Origin: Cryobacterium luteum
GTDB lineage: Bacteria; Actinomycetota; Actinomycetes; Actinomycetales; Microbacteriaceae
Assembly (NCBI RefSeq): GCF_900110125.1
Contig: NZ_FOCN01000001.1
Location: 372,001-436,000 of the forward strand
Direction of reading: 5' to 3'
Length of the DNA: 64,000 bases
Both the position numbers and the translations under genes were made by a program. The notes under the pieces were generated by a model. It had not been told where the DNA came from and did no database searches. It saw nothing but the letters and a program-made list of their open reading frames with translations. Below are positions 34,644-44,213 of this stretch, piece after piece; within the stretch, counting starts at the first letter, position 1; each line of letters starts with the position of its first letter.

Positions 34644-36011
34644 GTGCTCATTCTTTTGTCCGCCAGCCACAAAAACTCCACCTTCGATGTGCTGGAGAAA
34701 TTGTCTGTGGGTGGGGGCTCATCGGCCACTCGCATGGTGGAGCAGCACGGGCCGCTCAGCGGCGCCGTCGTCGTCGCGACCTGCAACCGCTTCGAGGCTT
34801 ACCTCGATCTGGACGAGCCGTACGGCGTGTCACCGCTGCCCGCCGTGTTCGCCGCCATTGAAGCCGTGAGTGCCTCGAGCGGTCTCGACGCCGAAGTTCT
34901 GCGCGACAACCTCACTCTTGTGCACGGCAACGGCGTGGCCGAGCACCTGTTCGCCGTGACCAGCGGGCTCGAATCCGTCGTTGTCGGTGAGGTTGAAATT
35001 GCCGGTCAGGTGCGCCGTGCGCTCGAGCAGGCTCGCGCCGACGGAACCACGAGCCCCGAACTCGAGCGCCTGTTTCAGCGGGCCTCCCAAACCTCGCGCG
35101 GCGTCAAGAACCGCACCGGCATCGGCTCGGCCGGCCGGTCGATCGTGCGCCTCGCCCTCGAATTGGCCGAAAGCCGGGTCAGCGACTGGTCCAGCGCCCG
35201 CGTCCTGCTGGTCGGCACCGGTCGCTACGCCGGCGCCTCGCTCGCCGCCCTGCGCGACCGTGGAGCTGAGAACGTGCGCGTTTACTCACCATCCGGCCGC
35301 GCCGTCGGATTCGCCGCGTCGCACAGCATCGACGCCGTTCCGACCGAGGATTTCGCCGCCGAGGTCGCCCGCGCCGACGTCGTCGTCACCTGCACCCTGC
35401 GCGACGACCACGTCATCGACGCCGCCCTGATCGAGCGCGGTCGGGCCGAGATCGGCACGGACCCGTTCGCCATCACCGGCGCCACCATCGACGCGCCGGC
35501 GCGTCTCTGCCCGGCCGACTCCGGCCCCGAAGCCCCGCCGCAGCTCATCATCGACCTCGGCTTGCCGCGCAACGTGGCGCCCGACGTGACCCTCGTTCCC
35601 GGTGTCGAACTGCTCGACCTTGAGACCATCAGCATCCACGCCCCGCTTGAAGAGCTCAACGCCACGACCGAGGCCCGCGAGATCGTAGGCAAAGCCGCCC
35701 GTAAATTTTCCGACGTGGCCGAAGAGCAGAGCCTCACCCCGGCCGTCGTGGCCCTGCGCAGCTACGTGTTCGAGCTGCGCGACGCCGAGATCGCCCGGGC
35801 GCGCAGCCGCGGCGACTCGAGCGAAGCCACCGAGTCGGCCCTGCGTCATCTGGCCGGCGTGCTGCTGCACACCCCCATGGTGCGGGCCCGCGACCTCGCC
35901 CGCGCCGGCGAACAAGACGCCTATCTCACCGGCCTCGACGCCCTGTTCGGCATCGACGTCACGCTGCCCGCCGCCGGCGCAGCGGATGCCGCCGGCTCGA
36001 TCGCCTCTTAA
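34644..36011 (+). CDS. hemA: Glutamyl-tRNA reductase
   Basis: A 455-residue enzyme that commits glutamyl-tRNA to tetrapyrrole synthesis. The catalytic Cys is in [13 protein letters not shown]; then [15 protein letters not shown] and the NADPH site [21 protein letters not shown]; the C-terminal dimer helix follows. Start GTG 34644 is directly preceded by a -10 box at the leaderless distance. It is divergent from hemE-hemG and sits at the head of the C5 pathway whose next enzyme, HemL, is encoded 9 kb away in the same block. Confidence 0.96.
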   Translation: MLILLSASHKNSTFDVLEKLSVGGGSSATRMVEQHGPLSGAVVVATCNRFEAYLDLDEPYGVSPLPAVFAAIEAVSASSGLDAEVLRDNLTLVHGNGVAEHLFAVTSGLESVVVGEVEIAGQVRRALEQARADGTTSPELERLFQRASQTSRGVKNRTGIGSAGRSIVRLALELAESRVSDWSSARVLLVGTGRYAGASLAALRDRGAENVRVYSPSGRAVGFAASHSIDAVPTEDFAAEVARADVVVTCTLRDDHVIDAALIERGRAEIGTDPFAITGATIDAPARLCPADSGPEAPPQLIIDLGLPRNVAPDVTLVPGVELLDLETISIHAPLEELNATTEAREIVGKAARKFSDVAEEQSLTPAVVALRSYVFELRDAEIARARSRGDSSEATESALRHLAGVLLHTPMVRARDLARAGEQDAYLTGLDALFGIDVTLPAAGAADAAGSIAS

Positions 36012-36074
36012 CCCGCAATCGGTCCCCCGTGCATCGGCCGACCGTCCTCTCGTCATGTGCGGCGGTCGCTCAGT

Positions 36075-36206
36075 GCGAGGTGCCACCTTTGGCCCCTGTG
36101 TTTTTTCGAGGTGCCAGTTTTAGCCCCTTGCCGCCGATTCATGGGGCCAAAGATGGCACCCCACGACGGAATCGGCGCGTTCATGGGGCCAAAGATGGCA
36201 CCTCGC
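36075..36206. repeat. Composite inverted-repeat element, copy B
   Basis: Same architecture as the element at 5216-5349: forward units at 36075-36096 (GCGAGGTGCCA...TTTGGCCCC) and 36106-36127, starting 31 bases apart, then reverse units at 36138-36160 and 36180-36206 (TTCATGGGGCCAAAGATGGC), starting 42 apart. First and last units are complementary except for one base. It separates convergent hemA and glyS and could terminate both transcripts. Confidence 0.85.
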
Positions 36207-36296
36207 GACGGTCAAAGCAGCGAGTGCGGCCGACGTGACTGTCTGGATGCCGCGGGCCGGCCTGGGGCCGGCGCCGCAGCATCCGTTTGGAGTCGG

Positions 36297-37682
36297 TTAG
36301 GCGCCGCGGAGGCGCACGGCCAGATAAGCCTCGAGCTCGGCGAGCGGCACGCGCTCCTGCGCCATGGTGTCGCGATCGCGCACGGTGACGGCTTGGTCGT
36401 CGAGCGAGTCGAAGTCGACCGTGATGCAGAACGGGGTGCCGATCTCGTCCTGGCGGCGGTAACGGCGGCCGATGGCTCCGGCGTCGTCGAAGTCGACGTT
36501 CCAGAGCTGGCGCAGGGTCGCGGCGAGTTCGCGCGCCATCGGCGACAGCTTCTCGTTGCGCGACAGCGGCAGAATGGCGGCCTTCACCGGCGACAGGCGC
36601 GGGTCGAGCTTGAGCACGGTGCGTTTGTCGACGCCGCCCTTGGCGTTGGGAACCTCTTCTTCGACGTAGGCGTCGACCAGAAAGGCCATCAGTGAACGGG
36701 TCAGGCCGGCGGCGGGCTCGATCACCCACGGCGTCCAGCGCTCGTTTTTGGTCTGGTCGAAGTACGACAGGTCTTTACCGGAGGCCTTCGCGTGCGTCGA
36801 CAGGTCGAAGTCGCCGCGGTTCGCCACGCCCTCGAGCTCGCCGAACTCGGTGCCGGTGAAACCGAAGCGGTACTCGATGTCGACGGTGCGCTTGGAATAG
36901 TGCGAGAGCTTCTCGGCCGGGTGCTCGAACAGGCGCAGGTTCTCGGGATTGATGCCGAGGTCGGTGTACCACTTCATGCGGGTGTCGATCCAGTACTGGT
37001 GCCAGGTCTCGTCGGTGCCCGGTTCAACGAAGAATTCCATCTCCATCTGCTCAAACTCGCGGGTGCGAAAGATGAAGTTTCCGGGGGTGATCTCGTTGCG
37101 AAAGCTCTTGCCGATCTGGCCGATGCCGAACGGCGGCTTGGAGCGCGACGCCTGCAGCACGTTGGCGAAGTTCACGAAGATGCCCTGCGCGGTTTCGGGA
37201 CGCAGGTAGTGCATGCCGGCCTCGTCATCGACCGGGCCGAGGTAGGTCTTCAGCAGACCCGAGAAGGCGCGCGGCTCGGTCCAGATGTGACGGTTGCCGC
37301 AGTTCGGGCAGGGAATGTCGTCGAGGCCGTTTTCGGGCGGGCGGCCCTTCTTCTCCTCATACTGCTCTTCGAGGTGGTCGGCGCGAAAACGCTTGTGGCA
37401 GCTGGTGCACTCGATCAGCGGGTCGCTGAAAACCTCGACGTGACCGGATGCCTCCCAGACCTGGCGAGGCAGGATCACGCTCGAGTCCAGGCCGACGACG
37501 TCGTCGCGGCTGGTGACCATCGAGCGCCACCACTGCTTCTTGATGTTTTCCTTGAGCTCGACGCCGAGGGGTCCGTAGTCCCAGGCGGAACGGGAACCGC
37601 CGTAGATCTCGCCGGCCTGAAAGACAAACCCGCGGTGGCGGGCGAGGGCGATGACGGAATCAAGATGAGTGGGTGCGGCCAC
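36297..37682 (-). CDS. glyS: Glycyl-tRNA synthetase (homodimeric, class II)
   Basis: A 461-residue synthetase charging tRNA-Gly. Features: [22 protein letters not shown] at the N-terminus, a zinc-like insert with CTSCHKRF and CPNCGNRH, class II motif 2 ([24 protein letters not shown]) and a C-terminal anticodon-binding domain starting near [14 protein letters not shown]. Start GTG 37682, with GGAG upstream. It is divergent from cstA. I saw no T-box leader. Confidence 0.96.
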   Translation of the reverse strand: MAAPTHLDSVIALARHRGFVFQAGEIYGGSRSAWDYGPLGVELKENIKKQWWRSMVTSRDDVVGLDSSVILPRQVWEASGHVEVFSDPLIECTSCHKRFRADHLEEQYEEKKGRPPENGLDDIPCPNCGNRHIWTEPRAFSGLLKTYLGPVDDEAGMHYLRPETAQGIFVNFANVLQASRSKPPFGIGQIGKSFRNEITPGNFIFRTREFEQMEMEFFVEPGTDETWHQYWIDTRMKWYTDLGINPENLRLFEHPAEKLSHYSKRTVDIEYRFGFTGTEFGELEGVANRGDFDLSTHAKASGKDLSYFDQTKNERWTPWVIEPAAGLTRSLMAFLVDAYVEEEVPNAKGGVDKRTVLKLDPRLSPVKAAILPLSRNEKLSPMARELAATLRQLWNVDFDDAGAIGRRYRRQDEIGTPFCITVDFDSLDDQAVTVRDRDTMAQERVPLAELEAYLAVRLRGA

Positions 37683-37773
37683 GGTGGCTCCAATGGTCGA
37701 AGGCGCAGAATGCGGGCGAATGCCCGAGGTTCCATTTTACGCGCTCGATGTCTCCCCGATTTGCGCCCTGGGT

Positions 37774-37801
37774 TTGAGCCATTCTCGCGTCGAGGTAACG
37801 T
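37774..37801 (+). promoter_or_regulatory. Candidate cstA promoter
   Basis: TTGAGC (37774-37779), 16-base spacer, TAACGT (37796-37801), about 45 bases before the cstA ATG; AAGGAGGAG at 37835-37843 is a very strong Shine-Dalgarno site. Confidence 0.45.
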
Positions 37802-37845
37802 AGACAGGCAGATTCACAGCGTCTGCGTTGGCTCAAGGAGGAGAT

Positions 37846-40131
37846 ATGGGCGCCGCGTCCAGCACGTCAGAAGGCACGACACACGAACCGACCGCCCTGA
37901 AACGGGTGCCGCACGACCTTGCGGTCGCGCTGAATCCCGAGGAGCTTGACGCCCACGATCGCCAGTGGACACCCGTGAAAATCGCAATCTGGTCGGCCAT
38001 TTCGCTGCTCGGTGGTCTCAGCTGGGTGATGCTCGCCGTCGTGCGCGGTGAAACCGTCAATGCCATCTGGTTCGTGTTCGCCGCCATCTGCACCTATCTC
38101 ATCGGCTACCGCTTCTACTCGAAATTCATCGAGAAGCACATCGTGCGTCCCGACGACCGTCGGGCCACCCCGGCCGAGTACAAGGCCGACGGCAAGGACT
38201 TTGCCGCGACCGACCGCCGCGTTCTGTTCGGCCACCATTTCGCCGCCATCGCCGGTGCCGGCCCCCTCGTGGGCCCGGTGCTCGCCGCGCAAATGGGCTA
38301 CCTGCCCGGCACCATCTGGATCATTGTCGGCGTTGTGCTCGCCGGTGCGGTGCAGGACTACCTGATTCTGCACTTCTCCATGCGCCGCGGTGGCCGTTCG
38401 CTCGGCCAGATGGCCCGTGATGAACTCGGTGTGATCGGCGGCACCGCTGCCCTCATCGCAACGCTCGTGATCATGGTCATCATCGTGGCCATCCTCGCCC
38501 TCGTCGTCACCAACGCCCTCGCCGAAAGCCCATGGGGCGTCTTCTCGGTCGGCATGACCATTCCGATCGCACTGTTCATGGGCTGCTACCTGCGGTTCTT
38601 CCGCCCGGGCAAGATCACCGAGATCTCCATCATCGGCTTCGTGCTGCTGATCGCCGCCATCGTCGGCGGCGGTATGGTCGCCGGCACCGACTGGGGCCAA
38701 ACCTACCTGCTGCTCGACAAGGTCACCATCGCCTGGGGCATCATCATCTACGGTTTCATCGCCGCCATTTTGCCGGTCTGGCTGCTGCTCGCCCCGCGCG
38801 ACTATTTGTCGACCTTCATGAAGATCGGCACGATCGGCATGCTCGCCGTGGCGATCGTCATCATCCGTCCCGAGATCAGCGTGCCGGCCGTGAGCGAATT
38901 CGCCGTGAGCGGCACCGGCCCGGTCGTGGCCGGAACCCTGTTCCCGTTCCTGTTCGTGACGATCGCCTGCGGCGCCCTCTCCGGGTTCCACGCGCTCATC
39001 GCCTCGGGCACCACGCCCAAGCTCATCCAGAAGGAACGCCAGACCCGCTTCATCGGTTACGGCGGCATGCTCATGGAATCGCTCGTGGCGATCATGGCCC
39101 TCGTCGCGGCCCTCTCGATCGACCGTGGCATCTACTTCGCCATGAACGCCTCGCCCGCCCTCACCGGCGGCACCGTACAGGGCGCTGTCGCCTTCGTGAA
39201 CAGCCTCGGCCTGACCGGGGTCAACCTGACGCCGAGCATGCTCACCGACATGGCGACGAACGTCGGCGAGGAATCGATCGTTTCCCGCACCGGCGGCGCT
39301 CCAACGCTCGCCGTCGGGCTCTCGCACATCATGCAGCAGCTCGTCGGCGGCACGTCGATGATGAGCTTCTGGTACCACTTCGCCATCATGTTCGAGGCCC
39401 TGTTCATTCTCACCGCAGTGGATGCCGGCACCCGCGTTGCCCGGTTCATGCTGCAGGACAGCCTCGGCAACTTCTTCCCGAAGTTCAAGAACACCTCGTG
39501 GCGCCCCGGTGCCTGGGCCGCAACGGCCATCATGGTCGCCGCCTGGGGAGCTGTGCTGCTGATGGGGGTGACCGATCCGCTCGGCGGCATCAACACGCTG
39601 TTCCCACTGTTCGGCATCGCCAACCAATTGCTCGCGGCCATCGCCCTGGCCGTCTGCATGGCGATCGTCGCCAAGCGCGGCCTGTTCAAATACCTCTGGG
39701 TCGTGGCGCTGCCGCTCGGTTTCGCCGCCGTGGTCACCATCTCGGCGTCGTTCCTGAAGATTTTCTCGACCACCCCCGGCATCGGCTACTTTGCGCAGAA
39801 CCGCGCGTTCTCCGACGCCCTCGCCGCGGGCGAGACGAGCTTCGGCACCGCGCCGAACGTTCTCGCCATGGAGGCCGTCGTGCGCAACACGATGGTGCAG
39901 GGCGTGCTGTCGATCGTCTTCGTGGTACTCGCCATCATCGTGATCCTCACGGCCATCCAGGCCACCGTGCGCGCGTATCGCAACCACTCCAGCGCCACGA
40001 GCGAGGATGACGCCGTGCAGTCGCAAATCTACGCGCCGGCCGGTTTCATCATGACGCCGCCCGAAAAGGTGCTGCAGGCCGAGTGGGATGCCCTTCCCGT
40101 TCAGAAGAAGATCAAAATCAAGGGCCACTGA
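37846..40131 (+). CDS. cstA: CstA-family pyruvate/peptide transporter
   Basis: A 761-residue polytopic membrane protein with well over a dozen hydrophobic segments. Family motifs: FGHHFAAIAGAGPLVGPVLAAQMGYLPG and GVVLAGAVQDYLILHFSMRR in the N-terminal half, GFHALIASGTTPKLI in the centre. CstA-type proteins take up pyruvate or peptides on carbon limitation. ATG 37846 follows a near-perfect Shine-Dalgarno site; earlier in-frame codons are not needed. The stop overlaps the next ATG (TGATG). Confidence 0.95.
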   Translation: MGAASSTSEGTTHEPTALKRVPHDLAVALNPEELDAHDRQWTPVKIAIWSAISLLGGLSWVMLAVVRGETVNAIWFVFAAICTYLIGYRFYSKFIEKHIVRPDDRRATPAEYKADGKDFAATDRRVLFGHHFAAIAGAGPLVGPVLAAQMGYLPGTIWIIVGVVLAGAVQDYLILHFSMRRGGRSLGQMARDELGVIGGTAALIATLVIMVIIVAILALVVTNALAESPWGVFSVGMTIPIALFMGCYLRFFRPGKITEISIIGFVLLIAAIVGGGMVAGTDWGQTYLLLDKVTIAWGIIIYGFIAAILPVWLLLAPRDYLSTFMKIGTIGMLAVAIVIIRPEISVPAVSEFAVSGTGPVVAGTLFPFLFVTIACGALSGFHALIASGTTPKLIQKERQTRFIGYGGMLMESLVAIMALVAALSIDRGIYFAMNASPALTGGTVQGAVAFVNSLGLTGVNLTPSMLTDMATNVGEESIVSRTGGAPTLAVGLSHIMQQLVGGTSMMSFWYHFAIMFEALFILTAVDAGTRVARFMLQDSLGNFFPKFKNTSWRPGAWAATAIMVAAWGAVLLMGVTDPLGGINTLFPLFGIANQLLAAIALAVCMAIVAKRGLFKYLWVVALPLGFAAVVTISASFLKIFSTTPGIGYFAQNRAFSDALAAGETSFGTAPNVLAMEAVVRNTMVQGVLSIVFVVLAIIVILTAIQATVRAYRNHSSATSEDDAVQSQIYAPAGFIMTPPEKVLQAEWDALPVQKKIKIKGH

Positions 40132-40346
40132 TGGCCCTTCTGGCGGGCGTCCGCAAGGGCGCTCGCAGTGTGGCCTGGTTCTTCAAGGGGGTCCTCGGTG
40201 AGGACGCCTACGAGAAGTATGTGGCGCACCACGAAGCGGATGCCGCGTGCGGCACCCGCGCGGAGCATCCGCTTATGACGGAGCGCGAATTCTGGCGCGA
40301 CCAGACCGATCGCCAGGATGCGAACCCGCAGGGGCGCTGCTGTTAA
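40131..40346 (+). CDS. YbdD/YjiX-family small protein
   Basis: A 71-residue soluble protein of the DUF466 family (VLGEDAYEKYVAHHEADA, then HPLMTEREFWRDQTDRQ), which is nearly always encoded next to cstA and may assist it. It ends in a Cys-rich tail (QGRCC). Translation is coupled to cstA by a one-base overlap. Confidence 0.92.
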   Translation: MALLAGVRKGARSVAWFFKGVLGEDAYEKYVAHHEADAACGTRAEHPLMTEREFWRDQTDRQDANPQGRCC

Positions 40347-40377
40347 CAGGCCGCTGGTCTGGGGCGATGACGAACGG

Positions 40378-40408
40378 GGCGGAGCGCAGCACACCACCGC
40401 GCTCCGCC
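40378..40408. terminator. Hairpin after the cstA-ybdD unit
   Basis: Perfect 10-base stem GGCGGAGCGC / GCGCTCCGCC with an 11-nt loop, 31 bases past the ybdD-like stop and between convergent genes; no U tract. Confidence 0.65.
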
Positions 40409-40528
40409 ACAGTCTCGGCCGTCTGCCGCCGTGGAGCCGCGTTCTGATGACCTGGGTTTGTCGAGTCTGGGCGCGATCTGGCGGCTCTGGTTCATCGGGT
40501 ACCCCTGAGCGCCGGGCGCAGGTTGGGT

Positions 40529-41944
40529 TCAGACCCCGTAGATGAGACCGCGCTGTTCGGCGTAGCGAGCGCGCACGTCGACGGCCCAGTCGCGGTTGTC
40601 CGCAGGGTCGACTCCGGTCGCGATCTCGCGCTTCCACTCGGCAAACTCTCCGTCGAGGGCCCAGGCGGCCTGCCGGGCAGCGCCGAGTGCCACGTATTCT
40701 CCCGGGGCTGGCAGCACGACAGGAACGCCGAAGACATCCGCTGCGATCTTCTGCACGGCGGGAGACTGCGACCCGCCGCCGATCAAGATCACCTGGCGCA
40801 CCGGCACGCCCTGGCCGCGCAGCGAGTCGAGCGCGTCGGCAAGGCTGCAGACCAGCCCCAGAACGGATGCCTGCGCCAGGTTCTCCGGGCGCATGTTGGC
40901 TCGGCGCATGCCGGTGAGCGACCCGGTAGCATCCGGCAGGTTCGGGGTGCGTTCTCCGTCGAGGTAGGGAAGCATGAGCAGACCGTCGGCGTCAATCGGC
41001 GCGCCCAGGGCGAGGGCACCGAAGCGTTCGATATCCACGTCGAGCATGCGGGCTGTGGCCACGAGGGTGCGGGCGCCGTTGATGGTGGCGAGCAGGGGAA
41101 GCTGGCCGCCGGCGGCGTCGGCGAACCCGGCGACCGAGCCGGAGGCATCCGTGATGCTGGCGCTGGTGCTCGCGAAGACGGTGCCGCTCGTGCCGATCGA
41201 GACAACCACGTCGCCCTCAGCGACGCCGAGGCCGAGCGCGGCCGCGGCGTTGTCGCCGGCCCCGGCCGACACGATCACGCCGCCCTTGGTCACCCCGGCC
41301 CGGTCCGACGGGCCGAGGACCCGCGGCACCCGGGCCGCGTGGCCGAGGGCGGCCTCGAGCAGGTCCAGGCGGTACTCATTGTTGTGCACCGAGAAGTATC
41401 CGGTTCCCGAGGCGTCGCTGCGGTCGGTGGTGGCCTCCGGGGGCCGGCCGAGGATGTTCCAGGTGAGCCAGTCGTGTGGCAGCAGCACCTGCTCGACCCG
41501 GGCGGCGAGTTCTGGACGGTTCTCGTGCAGCCAGGCCAGTTTCGTGATGGTGAAGGACGCGACCGGCACGACGCCGACCTCCTCGGCCCACATCGACGCG
41601 CCGTACCGTTCGGTCAGCGCTTTCGCCTGCGGGGCGCTGCGCACATCGTTCCAGAGCAGGGCGTCGTGAACGGGTGTGCCGTGCGCGTCGAGGGCGACCA
41701 TGCCGTGCTGCTGCGCGCTCACGCCGAGGGCCAGCACTCTGCCGTCGCCCGCAGCGGATGCGCTTCCTCCGGCCTGCTCGAAGGCCTCCCACCAGCGCTG
41801 GGGATCGACGCTCGTACCGTCGGGGTGGGGTGCGCTCTGCAGGTGCAACAGCTCACCCGTGTCGGCGTCGACGCTCACGACTTTGCAACTCTGGGTCGAG
41901 GAATCGACCCCGACGACCACACGACGATTAAGTGCCAACGGCAT
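40529..41944 (-). CDS. xylB: Xylulokinase
   Basis: A 471-residue FGGY-family sugar kinase. ATP/sugar motifs: VVVGVDSSTQSCKVV at the N-terminus, VSAQQHGMVALD, SDASGTGYFSV, GDNAAAALGLGVAEGD and the C-terminal LIGGGSQSPAVQKI. It phosphorylates D-xylulose, fitting an operon that oxidises a pentitol such as D-arabitol or xylitol. ATG 41944 has AAAGGAG upstream. Last gene of the polyol operon, 32 bases after the dehydrogenase. Confidence 0.92.
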   Translation of the reverse strand: MPLALNRRVVVGVDSSTQSCKVVSVDADTGELLHLQSAPHPDGTSVDPQRWWEAFEQAGGSASAAGDGRVLALGVSAQQHGMVALDAHGTPVHDALLWNDVRSAPQAKALTERYGASMWAEEVGVVPVASFTITKLAWLHENRPELAARVEQVLLPHDWLTWNILGRPPEATTDRSDASGTGYFSVHNNEYRLDLLEAALGHAARVPRVLGPSDRAGVTKGGVIVSAGAGDNAAAALGLGVAEGDVVVSIGTSGTVFASTSASITDASGSVAGFADAAGGQLPLLATINGARTLVATARMLDVDIERFGALALGAPIDADGLLMLPYLDGERTPNLPDATGSLTGMRRANMRPENLAQASVLGLVCSLADALDSLRGQGVPVRQVILIGGGSQSPAVQKIAADVFGVPVVLPAPGEYVALGAARQAAWALDGEFAEWKREIATGVDPADNRDWAVDVRARYAEQRGLIYGV

Positions 41945-41976
41945 CTCCTTTGAAACCTCAGTTTGTCTGGCTAAGC

Positions 41977-43482
41977 CTAATCGAGCTGCTTCAGGAGCTT
42001 CTCGAGGGTGGCGCGGGCGCCGACCGTGTGCAGCAGGCCCAGCGCGTGATCGTAGGCCGCCACGAACGCGGCGTCGTCGATCAGGTCGCCGAACAGGTCG
42101 CGGTCGCGCAGGAAGGAGTGCGGGTCCCCCGCGTAGCCGGCGGCGTTCTGCATGACCGTGTCTTTGATGCGGTCGACGACGTCGATCGGGTCGCCCTGCT
42201 CGTCGGTCCCCTCGGCGTAGCGCGCCCAGCTCGCCACGATCGCGGACGAGAGGGCGAGTTCGCCGCCACGAGCCGACTGCTCGCGGATCACCGGCAGCAG
42301 CCACTTGGGAATGCGGTCACTGGATTCGGCGGCCAGGCGGGCGACGGTATCGCGCACGCCCGGGTTGCTGAAGCGTTCGATGAGCTGCGTCTTGTAGTCC
42401 TCGAGGTCGATGCCGGGTACCGGCTTGAGCGTGGGCGACCCCTCGCGGTCCATGTAGGCGCGCAGGAACCCGGCGATGAGCGGGTCGGCCGCGGCGTCGT
42501 GCACGAGGCGGTAGCCGCACAGGTGCGCGAAGTAAGCGAGCCCCTGGTGGCTCGCGTTGAGCAGGCGCAGCTTCATGAGCTCGTACGGTTCGACGTCGCT
42601 CACGAGCTGGGCGGCCGACTTCTCGTACGGCGGTCGACCGTCGGTGAAGGCGTCCTCGAGCACCCATTGCAGGAACGGCTCGCAGACGACGGGCCAGCTG
42701 TCGGCGAGCCCGAAGGTGGTCGCAATCTGGGCGCGGTCGTCGTCGGTCGTGACCGGAGTGATGCGGTCGACCATCGAGTTCGGAAAGCTCACCTCGGCAT
42801 CGATCCAGGCACCGAGGTCGCCGTCCTTGGCCGTGGCAAAGGCCACGAAGGAGCGTCGGGCGACGCGACCGTTGTCCTGCAGGTTGTCGCAGGACATGAC
42901 GGTGAACGGCACTATGGAGCGCTCACGTCGGCGTCGGAGGGCCTCGACGACAATGCCGAAGACCGTCGCGGGGGCGGCATCCGCTTGCAGGTCGGCGGCG
43001 ACCTGGGGATTGCCGAGGTCGAACCGGCCACTGACCGGGTGGATGTTGTAGCCGCCCTCGGTGACGGTGAGGGAGACGATGCGCACCTCGGGGCTTGCGA
43101 GGCGCTCGATGACGGCCTCCACATCGTCGGGAGCGAACAGGTAGTCGATGATCGACCCGATTACGCGGGCGTCGAGCGTGCCGTCAGGGTGCTTCACGAC
43201 GAGCGTGTACAGCCCGTCCTGCTCGAGCAGGGCGTCACGCATGCGCGCGTCGGAGGGCATGACGCCGACGCCGCAGATGGCATAGTCACGGGCGAGGCCC
43301 TGCTCGAGCAGATCGTCGATCATGAGGGCCTGGTGTGCGCGGTGAAAACCGCCAACGCCGAAGTGCACGATACCGGCCGTGAGACCGGTGCGGTCGTAGT
43401 TGGGAACCTGAACGGTCGCAGGCAGAGACGACAGTGTTGCGTTGCTGAGCTTGACCAGTGCGGGAGTCGTGGTGTCGGTCAT
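41977..43482 (-). CDS. Mannitol/arabitol-type polyol 2-dehydrogenase
   Basis: A 501-residue NAD-dependent long-chain polyol dehydrogenase (mannitol dehydrogenase family). N-terminal IVHFGVGGFHRAHQALMIDDLL is diagnostic; the central region VSLTVTEGGYNI and the substrate-side KLRLLNASHQGLAYFAHLCG follow. The pairing with xylulokinase suggests D-arabitol (to D-xylulose) as substrate, though mannitol or sorbitol cannot be excluded. ATG 43482 is preferred over upstream in-frame codons. Confidence 0.9.
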   Translation of the reverse strand: MTDTTTPALVKLSNATLSSLPATVQVPNYDRTGLTAGIVHFGVGGFHRAHQALMIDDLLEQGLARDYAICGVGVMPSDARMRDALLEQDGLYTLVVKHPDGTLDARVIGSIIDYLFAPDDVEAVIERLASPEVRIVSLTVTEGGYNIHPVSGRFDLGNPQVAADLQADAAPATVFGIVVEALRRRRERSIVPFTVMSCDNLQDNGRVARRSFVAFATAKDGDLGAWIDAEVSFPNSMVDRITPVTTDDDRAQIATTFGLADSWPVVCEPFLQWVLEDAFTDGRPPYEKSAAQLVSDVEPYELMKLRLLNASHQGLAYFAHLCGYRLVHDAAADPLIAGFLRAYMDREGSPTLKPVPGIDLEDYKTQLIERFSNPGVRDTVARLAAESSDRIPKWLLPVIREQSARGGELALSSAIVASWARYAEGTDEQGDPIDVVDRIKDTVMQNAAGYAGDPHSFLRDRDLFGDLIDDAAFVAAYDHALGLLHTVGARATLEKLLKQLD

Positions 43483-43508
43483 GCGTTCCTCATTCAGTCG
43501 GTGATCAG

Positions 43509-44213
43509 TCATTCGGGGGTCGGCGTGCGGGACGGGTCGGCGCGCAGCTGCACCGAGTCGCCCAGGTGCAGCAGGGTGCCGTCAAAGCGGATGCCGACAA
43601 GGTCGGCCAACACGAGGGTCGCCTCGGTGTCGAGTCCGCGCACCCCGATACCGACGGTGAGCCCGATATGGGCGGCCTTGGCGGATGCCACACCGGCGTC
43701 GGCGTCTTCGAACACCACGGCTCGGCGCGGATCGACGCCCAGCCGTTCGGCGCCCAGGCGGTACGGGTCGGGCGCCGGCTTGCCGCGCGCCACATCGTCG
43801 AAGGTGACGAGGCCGGCCGGGCACGGAAGCCCGGCAGCCAGCAGCCTGGCACGGGCCACGACCGCCACGGCACTCGTCACGATGGTGAAGCGGCCGGTAG
43901 GCAGAGCCACCAGCAGCTCGCGGGCCCCGGCCAGGGCGCGCACGAGGGGCGCCGTTTCGACCTCTTTGAGCATGAGAGCGTGGTCGGCGCGGTGCACGTC
44001 GGCGGCCGGCACGAGTTCGGCGATGGTCTCCCTGGCCGGCCGGCCGTGCACGATGTCGCGATCGAAGTCGAAGCCGGGCGCGAACTCGACGGCCCACTCG
44101 TTCCAGGCCGCGGCCGCGGCTTCGTCGGAGTCGACGAGCACGCCGTCACAGTCGAAAAGCAGGCCGTCGACCGGATAACTGCCGATCTCCGCTGCCCGGC
44201 CAGCCGCCGTCAC
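43509..44213 (-). CDS. HAD-family sugar phosphatase
   Basis: A 234-residue HAD hydrolase. Motif I is LLFDCDGVLVDSD (nucleophile Asp), motif II TIVTSAV, motif III/IV KPAPDPYRLGAERLG then VVFEDADAGVASAKAA. Proteins of this kind dephosphorylate sugar or polyol phosphates and are common in polyol operons. Start GTG 44213 overlaps the DeoR stop (GTGA). Confidence 0.88.
   Translation of the reverse strand: MTAAGRAAEIGSYPVDGLLFDCDGVLVDSDEAAAAAWNEWAVEFAPGFDFDRDIVHGRPARETIAELVPAADVHRADHALMLKEVETAPLVRALAGARELLVALPTGRFTIVTSAVAVVARARLLAAGLPCPAGLVTFDDVARGKPAPDPYRLGAERLGVDPRRAVVFEDADAGVASAKAAHIGLTVGIGVRGLDTEATLVLADLVGIRFDGTLLHLGDSVQLRADPSRTPTPE

Noticed and set aside
36138-36206. The inverted repeat units begin with ATG and read as mini-peptides (MGPKMAPR here, MEPKLASR at 5285-5349)
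   Set aside because: No Shine-Dalgarno or leaderless -10 box precedes them, the copies at 5.3 kb are out of frame with each other, and the paired base changes fit hairpin structure better than coding.
37683-37845. Possible glycine T-box or riboswitch before glyS
   Set aside because: The glyS leader is short, with no specifier-loop or T-box consensus and no terminator/antiterminator pair.
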